A stretch of 15,051 bases of DNA from Pyropia haitanensis (taxonomy: Eukaryota > Rhodophyta > Bangiophyceae > Bangiales > Bangiaceae), in contig SDUX01000032.1 in assembly GCA_008729055.1 (NCBI GenBank), forward strand, positions 1-15,051, read 5' to 3'. The translations under genes and the position numbers were made by a program. Of the stretch, positions 8,231 through 15,051 are shown piece by piece. How positions within the stretch are numbered: position 1 is the first letter of the stretch; every line of letters begins with the position of its first letter. The notes under the pieces were generated by a model that made no database searches, had not been told where the DNA came from, and was given only the letters and a program-made list of their open reading frames with translations.

Positions 8231-8583
8231 TTATTCTGACCATTTTCCCTCTCCGCCGGAGCGAAAGGGGGCGCTAAAATCCATGAGATTCCGGGGAAAT
8301 CAAGCAGGTATTTTACAAGCATCTGCTCCTGCAACCGGGCCACTTCCCTCCCAGTAATAAAAGCACTTCATTCGCTATCCCACCTGTTCGAATATTATGG
8401 TAATTATGATTTTTATATTTTTTCTTTGCGAGATTGTCTATTCGGGTTACCTTTTCCGGAACACAACATTTCGGGTGCTTGAAACACACCCTACCCCGCT
8501 GAAGGCCCCAATCCTGAAGCACACAAAACCGGAGCAGAACGCAGCCTTTCTGTGGATCGCCCGGAGACCGAGAAATAGCCACA
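8231..8583. other. Intergenic stretch, no gene supported
   Basis: No protein-like frame is convincing on either strand. An AT-rich tract at 8388-8425 is the main feature and holds the candidate minus-strand promoter. I see no clear promoter or Shine-Dalgarno sequence for the protease gene that starts at 8584. Confidence 0.4.
8412..8440 (-). promoter_or_regulatory. Candidate sigma-70 promoter reading towards tRNA-Pro
   Basis: TAGACA (8440-8435) and TATAAA (8417-8412) on the minus strand are 17 bases apart and each match the consensus at five of six positions, the best promoter in the window. Initiation near 8405 would leave about 175 bases before the tRNA at 8230. Confidence 0.5.
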
Positions 8584-9656
8584 ATGAAGCTCTTTGCAGC
8601 CATTCTTGCTGTAGGCACGCTCTTCTGCGCGAGCCTGAAAGCAGGGCAGTTCGGAACCGGCTTCGCCGTCAGTCCGAAGGGATTCATTATTACATGTTTT
8701 CATGTAGTAAAGGACGCGGAGCGCGTGATTGTACACACTCCGGGAGGACATATGCCCGCCATTATCGTTGCTCTCGATCCTGCAAACGATTTGGCTGTTT
8801 TGAAAATCAATGAATGGAGCGGACGCCATCTGGGTCTGGGCAGCATCTCCGAAGTGCACCTGACATCCAACATCATCGCCGCCGGTTTTCCGACCCCAAG
8901 ATTCTTGGGAAAAACCCGAAGATCTCCACCGGTACGGTGAACGCATTATCAGGCGTTCGCGACGACCCGCGCCTCCTGCAATTCTCTGCTCCTGTCCAAA
9001 CCTGGAAACTCAGGCGGCCCGGTTATCGCCCAGTCGGGACGAGTTGTCGGAGTCGTTGTCTCCGGCCTCAACTCACTCGATCGCATGAAGCGTGGGGGAT
9101 ACCTGCCCCAGTCAGTGAATTTTGCCGTAAAAACAGAACTCATTGTCCCTCTCCTGGAACACTGCGACGTTAAAATCCCCAGGTTTTCCACCCGCACGAA
9201 AGATCGCCAGAAACAAATCGCACGGACGTTGAACTCGATCGTGCTGATCGAAAGCATGGCGAAAGGGGAAACAATGGTTCCGATACCGCAACACGCACCC
9301 ACACAGGTCAGACCAATGCCGGCGCGGCAACCGGCAACAACTGCCCCGGCCTTCACTCAGGTGGCACTACCTCCACGGAGAATTCCCTGGGTTTTCCCGG
9401 ATTCCCATGCGAGAGCGCTCTCCGCTCCGAGGTGAGAACCCTGCAGCCCCATGCACTTTGGCGGGCCAGAAACGAGATTTATCTTCGACGCGGCTTTCAG
9501 TTCACGACACCGGAAGGACAACACTTTGCCAGTGAATACGGAGCTGCCTACCGCCCCACAACCGCATCCGTAGAACAGGTTCAAGATCAGCTCACCCCTG
9601 TTGAAATCGCCAATCTCCAGCTCATCGCAGCTCAGGAACAGGCAATTTCACGCTAA
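8584..9656 (+). CDS. Secreted trypsin-like serine protease with C-terminal YARHG domain, frameshifted
   Basis: About 357 residues. The ATG at 8584 opens a signal peptide (MKLFAAILAVGTLFCASLKA). The HtrA-like protease fold follows with all three catalytic residues: His40 in TCFHVVKD, Asp69 in DPANDLAVLKI, and Ser (codon 9010-9012) in GNSGGPVIAQSG, followed by GRVVGVVVSGLNS. The frame changes near 8895 (into DPKILGKNPKISTGTVNALS), near 8997 and near 9425. No PDZ domain is present. After a Pro/Ala-rich linker (9280-9400) the C-terminus carries HALWRARNEIYLRRGFQF and TPVEIANLQLIAAQE, a YARHG domain, an extracellular module of unknown ligand in bacteria. No insertion or stop cluster separates the parts beyond one-base shifts, so I read one gene. 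Likely periplasmic or surface exposed. Confidence 0.78.
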
Positions 9657-9697
9657 AAAGGGCCGTCAGAGACTCTCGCATTTTTCCTGCTCACGGG

Positions 9698-9703
9698 TAT
9701 AAT
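9698..9703 (+). promoter_or_regulatory. Perfect -10 hexamer 6 bases before a GTG start
   Basis: TATAAT at 9698-9703, then six bases, then the GTG start at 9710. No Shine-Dalgarno sequence lies between. A -35 box at the proper distance (about 9675) is poor. This would place the transcription start at or next to the start codon. Confidence 0.35.
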
Positions 9704-9709
9704 CGCAGA

Positions 9710-12700
9710 GTGCCGAAACACACACATTCTCCCGGGGAGCGATGGTATCTCCGGACGCCTCGGATCATCTTTCGATGGCTGCTTCGCTTTCTCGGATGGT
9801 CATTTCTGGCCGTCCTTGCAGCAGTCGTGCTAGTCGCCATTCTCGCTGTCGTTCTTTACGCGAATCGCGAAAGGGTGGTCAACGAAGCACTCGCCCGCTT
9901 CGTCGAACCTTTCGAGGTTTCCGTCGGAGCTATTCATGTCAGGGACATCGGGAAGGTCAAGGTCGAGGATCTCCACCTTTCCCCAAGAGGAACGACAAGC
10001 GAGGTTTCCATGATCCGGATTCCGGAATTGCACCTCACCTATGACTTCGATCGCCTTAGACAAAACGGAGAAGTAAAGACAATCGTCGTTGAGAAGCCCG
10101 AAATTCTGGTGACCGATCAATTTCTCGGAAATTTGCCGAAATCCAGCGGTGGAGCGGAGCCTTCCTCCGGGTCGGTCGATCTCGCTGATTTTGCCTATTT
10201 CACCGAATCCCTCGAAATACGGAACGGGCAGATGAAGCTGGAACTTACCGGCATCCCGGAAATTTCCACGACCTGGAATCTAAACACCGGGCCGCTGAGC
10301 TACGGGGATTCCGGCGCCCCGGATAACTCTGTTTCCGTCGGACTGACTGACATTTCAGTCGGGGAAGAAGAAAAAGCGGGTAAGATCGATACCGCTACTG
10401 CCGAAATTCTCGTCTATCGTGATCTTTCACGAATCGATGTACCGATTCTCGACCTTTCCGGCATCGCGGCAGAAGTCACTCCGGAATGGTTCAGCAGGCC
10501 GGAGGAGAATGCCACCGCTGCCGGCGAGAACGCTCCAGAGACGAAAAATGCTCCTGACTTTCCGGAGATGGTCTTTGAAAAGATCCGTATCGGCCAGTCA
10601 GAGTTTTCTATAACCGGCTTTGATGGCAGTGAAGGAACACCTTCTTTCCCCGATGTGTCTTTCGAAACGGAAATCGAGTTTCTCGACGTCAGCTATTCCG
10701 ACGGACGATGGAGAAGCCCGGCCCCTCTCCGGGTCGATTTCTCCGCTATTGCAATCGGCGAACCGACTTCTCAGTTGGCGTCAATTGACCGGATTTCTGT
10801 CATGCTGGAGAATCCGGGAAGCTGATCCATGACCGGACGATATCCGGCCTGACGATCGACGGCATTGATGTCCTGATTTCCGACAAATCGATCGAGCGTT
10901 TGCGAAAAGAGACGGAAACGACAACGACTGCGTCATCCGCATCCGATCCGGCTCCATGGATCCTCGAATCGCTGAAAATAACAGATGGAACCTTCCTGCT
11001 CCAGGGAGCCACCTTTGGCGGCAAGCCTGCTCCTCGCGTGGAAACCTCTCTTTCCGGTGAATTTTTCGATCTGCGGGTGGGAGGCGAAGATGGTTTTTCT
11101 TCTCAGGCGCTTCAGAAACTTTCACTCGGTGCGACCGCCCTTCGCAGCCCGGAAGTGCAGGCGGGAAATGATCCGCTGGTATCTTTCGAGTCCGGAGAAC
11201 TGGCCCTGCGCTGGTCTGATTTCACGTTCAACAACACGATCGAAACGCTGACGCTGGAAAATCCCGAAATCACATTCACAGACGAAGCGTTGGGCGCGTG
11301 GCTCAATCCGGATGAGAAAGAAGAGGTCGTGGGACCGGTAAATCGCCCTGTCTACAAAGTTAAAAAGCTTCAGGTGACGGGCGGTCAGCTCGAAGCCGAT
11401 TCCCAGTTCGCTGCGGGGCGGGTTCCCAAAATTTACTCCGATTTCAGTATCCGGACCAACGATGCCGAAGAGGCCGCCCCCTTTACCTATGAAATCAGCC
11501 TGGAAAATTTCGAGCTGAGAAACCATGCCGTTTCGATTGAGTTTGAAGGTCCACCTGCTCCCCGTTCCCCCACCCTTTTTCCCGATCAACCAGTTGAAGC
11601 AGCAGCTCCCTCCCCCATCGCCGAGGAGGAAGTTCTCTCCATTAAAAACATCGAGGTAACTGCGACGGCAGACCAGTTGCAGCGAACCCGCCGAATTGGT
11701 ACCGTAACTATCGACGGCGCGGAGATGAAAATCGGTGAAGGGCTCAAAGCGATTGTCGACAGCGGGAAAACAGAGAGTGCAGAGGATGATGCTTCCGCGC
11801 CCGAACCGGCTGAACCCCGGCAGCTCGCATCCAATGAGCTCCCGACCTGGAGTCTCGAAGAAGTTCAGATTACGAGAAGCCGCGTTTTCTTCGAAGCTCT
11901 GGTGCCTCAGGTTGAAGGGCTGGAATTCGACGTCGAAACCATACTTACTGACGTTCCTCTTTCTCCCGACGAACTGCTGGCCCAGGACAAGCTGCAAAAG
12001 ATCGAGTTGGCCGGCATCGAGATCAAAGACCCCTACGATTCATTCATCACCGTTGCGACCCTTCCGACCATTTTCGTCGAATTTTCCCTCGCCGGGCTCG
12101 CCAGTCAGGAGGTGGAGAAGATTGACCTGATCGGTCCGTCACTACACGTCGGACAGGGTCTTTTCTGGTGGATCGACTACCAGCGGAATTTCCGGGAACA
12201 AAATGAAGGCGCCAGCATCGGACTGGAGGAAGACACCCTTCCTGAAGAAGCCACCGCCAGCCCGGACTGGGTCGTAAAAACAATCAATGCAACTGCGGGT
12301 AAAATCGTTATCGCCCCGACCGGAATCCCGATCGGCATGGTTCCCTTTCCTTTCAACGCGACGACCAGCATGGCAGACGGCAAAACCGAGCTGAAGCTTT
12401 CTATACCCGATGAAGATTACGTCTACCGCTTTCCCGACTACAAAGTTGATCTCTACGGACTCACCGGAGACGTCGAATTCAACGTTCCCGTTGAGGAAGT
12501 AAACAACAACCTCGTCCAGACATTCGCTCTCGATAAGCTGGTCTGGAAAAAATACGAAGCGGAAATCTTTTCCTTACCGTCACCTTTGACGAAAACGGAA
12601 TCTACGGTGCGCTCGGGGGAGATGCCTACGGTGGCTATGCCGAGGGCGGATTTAACTTCTACCTGAATGAAGACGGGAAATGGGACGCATGGGTTGCCGG

Positions 12701-13220
12701 CACCAACATGGAGGCAATGCCGATCACCAACGCGCTCGCTCCCGAAAACTTCCAAATGGACGGGCCGATCTCTTTGAAAATCGTCTCAGGGGGCAGGAAA
12801 AAGGCGCTCGGGGAAACGACCGGGGAGTTTCAGACCAGTGCCCCGGGGTGGTTCGATATCAAGAAATTCGACGCCATTCTCGACAAACTTCCCGAGGACT
12901 GGACAAATCTGAAAAAGAGCCTCGCCGAGTTGGGGCTCATCGCTGTGAAACGATTTGATTATGACAAAGGCTCCGGTAGCCTCTACCTTCTAGGACGTGA
13001 TGGAGAACTCGATCTTCGCTTCACCGGCCCCTACGGGTCTCGCGAACTGACCTTTCACCTTCACGATGACCGGGCGCCCGACACGACGGTGGCGGCGGCC
13101 GGTCCCGCTAACGAAACAGAAACACAACCCGAAGGTAATGCAGCTGCAGATCCTCCCCGGGCAGACAATCAACTGACTCCAGAAGCCAGCGCACGCCCCG
13201 TTGCCTCGCGCGGGCAGTAA
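9710..13220 (+). CDS. Very large YdbH/AsmA-like envelope protein, two frameshifts
   Basis: About 1170 residues. The GTG at 9710 is used because the next 45 codons give a basic cytoplasmic tail and one membrane helix (FLAVLAAVVLVAILAVVLYA); the rest is periplasmic. The body is a long series of beta-strand repeats of AsmA/TamB/YdbH type (for example VSVGAIHVRDIGKVKVEDLH, LESLKITDGTFLLQGATFGG, VYKVKKLQVTGGQLEADSQF, SLEEVQITRSRVFFEAL), broken by acidic Pro/Ala-rich linkers. One base is lost near 10818 and the frame changes again near 12567, after which the C-terminal segment GALGGDAYGGYAEGGFNFYL and LIAVKRFDYDKGSGSLYLLG continues to the TAA at 13218-13220. The middle 1.65 kb is intact. E. coli YdbH (about 880 residues) acts with TamB and YhdP in moving phospholipid to the outer membrane. 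Assignment to YdbH rather than generic AsmA-like rests mainly on the next gene. Confidence 0.78.
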
Positions 13221-13223
13221 CCC

Positions 13224-13738
13224 ATGTCGATTTCCCGACAGCTTTTGCCATTTCTGACAATGCTCACGCTGCTTGCGTCGTGCAAACCTTTCGACGTAAA
13301 CGTTGCACTCCCGAACCGATCAAGGTCGATCTCGACATGGATGTCCATGTCTATCAACACGGGAAGGTCGACAAGAAAACCTCCGAAGAGCAGGAAACTT
13401 TCCGCTCCGCGATGGATGCTCGTCGAACCCGGATGGAGGAAGTACAGGAACTGAAAAACAACCGCCTTGTCGGGGAAAATCACCAGGGCGAGTTGTCGGT
13501 TCGGACCAAGCCTGCCGGTGAATACGGAGATTATGTCGTCAAAACCGTTTCCGACGAGAATCGCGACCGGGTGACCCTCATGAAAAAAGAGGCCGGGGAG
13601 AAAAACGTCACTCTCGATCAGATCCGTGAGGAACAATGGAAACATTGGCAGAGAAAATCCTTTCCCGGTGAATGGATCGAGGTGGAAAACGAGACCGGTG
13701 GCTACAAGTGGGAACAGAAAAAGAAAGCGGGCGAGTAA
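13224..13738 (+). CDS. Lipoprotein fusing YnbE-like and YdbL-like (DUF1318) parts, one frameshift
   Basis: About 171 residues. The ATG at 13224 lies 3 bases after the stop of the YdbH-like gene. Residues 1-20 form a lipoprotein signal ending in a perfect lipobox LAS|C. Then comes a YnbE-like segment, which after correcting one base near 13300 reads TPEPIKVDLDMDVHVYQHGK; YnbE proteins have a similar P-x-x-P-I-x-hydrophobic strand just after the lipid anchor. Next is a DUF1318/YdbL-like region: RRTRMEEVQELKNNRLVGEN, HQGELSVRTKP, VSDENRDRVTLMKKEAGEKN and VTLDQIREEQWKHWQRK. E. coli YnbE (about 61 residues) and YdbL (about 108) are separate; their sum matches this length. In E. coli YnbE pairs with YdbH as an intermembrane bridge and YdbL restrains YnbE. 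Fusion is what the sequence shows; shared function is inferred. Confidence 0.75.
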
Positions 13739-13787
13739 ACATAGGTATCGGCGAAATTCATTTCAGGAATCCAGCCCGAGGTAGTTC

Positions 13788-13814
13788 TTGAAACTGAAAA
13801 CTTGCCTCTACACT
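13788..13814 (+). promoter_or_regulatory. Candidate metG promoter, nearly leaderless
   Basis: TTGAAA (13788-13793) and TACACT (13809-13814) are 15 bases apart, short for sigma-70 but possibly shortened by a lost base. Only five bases (CCCCC) separate the -10 box from the ATG at 13820 and there is no Shine-Dalgarno sequence. Confidence 0.3.
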
Positions 13815-13819
13815 CCCCC

Positions 13820-15051
13820 ATGCGGCAAATCCTCGTCACATCAGCTCTCCCCTACGCAAATGGTCCGATTCATATCGGCCATCTCGTGGAATATCTGCAA
13901 ACCGACATCTGGGTGCGGTTTCAGAAAATGATGGGCAACCGCTGCATTTACATTTGCGCCGACGATACCCACGGGACCGCCATCACGATCCGCGCCAACG
14001 CGGAAAACCGGACCGAGGAAGAACTGATAGCCCAGGTCAGTGAAGAACATCAGCGCGACTTCTCCGGATTTCACATCGAGTTCGATCACTACGGTTCCAC
14101 CAACAGCGAGGAAAACCGCGCCGTCTGCCACGAAATCTGGCAGTCTCTTCGCGATGCTGACATGGTAGTCGAGGAGGAAATCGACCAACTCTACGATACC
14201 GAAAAGGCGTATTTCTCGCCGACCGTTTCGTCCGCGGGACCTGCCCGAATTGCGGATCAAAAGATCAGCCGGGCGACAACTGCGGCTCATGTGGAACGAC
14301 CTACACCCCGGCTGAACTTGTTGATCCAATCAGCACACTGTCCGGGACCCAACCGGAAATTCGATCGGCAAAGCACCTCTTTGTTCAAATCGAAAAACTT
14401 CACGGATTCCTCGATGAGTGGACTCAGTCCGGGACCCTCCCCTCCGAGAGCGCCAATTACCTGAAGAATTTCTTTCTCAACGAACCCTTGCGCGACTGGG
14501 ACATCTCCCGTCCCGGTCCCTACTTCGGATTTGAAATTCCGGATTCCCCCGGGAACTACTGGTATGTCTGGTTCGATGCGCCGATTGGATATATCGGGAC
14601 AACGCAACAGTGGTGCAGCGCCAACGGCGAAAAACTCGAGGACTGGTGGATGAGCGATTCCACCGAGATCCACCATTTCATCGGCAAAGACATTCAGTAT
14701 TTCCACACCCTTTTCTGGCCCGCGATGCTGAAAACGGCCGGGTTCTCCCTCCCGGACAAAGTCCATATTCACGGCTTTCTCACTGTCGACGGGGAAAAAT
14801 GTCGAAGAGCCGCGGAACCTTCATCGAGGCGGCCACTTACCTGAAGCACCTCGATCCGTCCTACCTCCGCTACTACTACGCGACACGACTTTCGTCCCGG
14901 GTGGAAGATCTCGATCTCAATCCGGAGGAATTCGTGAGCAAGATCAACAGCGATCTCGTCGGCAAAGTCGTGAATCTCGCCAGCCGTACCGCAAAATTCA
15001 TCCAGGGCGTCGGACTCTCCGAAACCTATCCAGATGACGGAGGGCTCTTGA
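13820..15051 (+). CDS. metG: Methionyl-tRNA synthetase, 3' end cut by the window, two frameshifts
   Basis: Charges tRNA-Met with methionine in the cytoplasm. The ATG at 13820 gives the usual start ([15 protein letters not shown]) with the HIGH signature at residues 18-21. The zinc knuckle has the E. coli-type spacing C-x2-C-x9-C-x2-C (codons 14242, 14251, 14281, 14290). Further family motifs are [13 protein letters not shown] (14560-14598), [20 protein letters not shown] (14672-14731) and KMSKS (14796-14810), then [13 protein letters not shown] in the anticodon-binding helices. One A is missing in the run at 14202-14205 (restoring [12 protein letters not shown]) and one in the run at 14795-14799 (inside the KMSKS codons). 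Losing single bases in A-runs of an essential gene argues for read error. An in-frame TTG at 13802 is a less likely start. The C-terminal part lies beyond the window. Confidence 0.95.

Noticed and set aside
11122..11997. 291-codon open frame on the minus strand
   Set aside because: Antisense shadow of the intact central part of the YdbH-like gene; rich in Phe, Arg and Cys with no start context.
1..15051. CRISPR arrays, insertion sequences, prophage or integration sites
   Set aside because: I saw no regularly spaced direct repeats, transposase or integrase motifs, or long terminal inverted repeats.

Overview
The window looks like bacterial chromosome from the Verrucomicrobiota or a close PVC relative. 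This is inferred from gene content: a secreted PQQ-type beta-propeller next to a pectate-lyase-like alpha/alpha protein, an SHD1-like protein, a TPR plus secretin-N-like protein, a trypsin-like protease with a YARHG domain, and a YdbH-like envelope protein. The YdbH-like and LASC lipobox proteins point to a diderm envelope. I cannot name a genus.

The overriding property is indel damage. Almost every gene is recognisable only when read across two or three frames, including methionyl-tRNA synthetase, which should be essential. The two breaks in metG fall in A-runs. This pattern fits an unpolished long-read assembly or MAG better than real gene decay. I therefore annotate whole genes across their breaks and note where the frame changes. 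Exact lengths and starts are approximate.

Layout: (a) 1-492, the 3' end of an unknown plus-strand gene, convergent with the next unit. (b) 3308-502, minus strand: a secreted PQQ-like propeller followed with overlap by a pectate-lyase-like protein, read from a promoter at about 3340. (c) 3440-3901, plus: a RidA-family protein, then a hairpin terminator shared with the next unit. (d) 6389-3989, minus: a secreted, largely disordered Gly/Ser/Pro-rich protein with repeated GGG-F-F-S-K-L modules, then a small secreted SHD1-like protein. (e) 6390-6714, a divergent control region with two inverted repeats. (f) 6715-8083, plus: a TPR/secretin-N-like protein and a short-chain dehydrogenase/reductase. 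(g) 8230-8149, minus: a damaged tRNA-Pro(GGG). (h) 8584-9656, plus: a trypsin-like protease with a YARHG domain. (i) 9710-13738, plus: a very large YdbH/AsmA-like protein followed after 3 bases by a lipoprotein that seems to fuse YnbE and YdbL. (j) 13820 to the end: metG, cut by the window edge.

The most interesting unit is (i). In E. coli, YdbH, YnbE and YdbL are three proteins of one operon serving lipid transport between inner and outer membrane. Here the small lipoprotein and the YdbL-like partner appear to be one polypeptide. A second recurring signal is that three genes have a -10-like hexamer only 5-7 bases before the start codon and no Shine-Dalgarno sequence, as if transcripts were leaderless.
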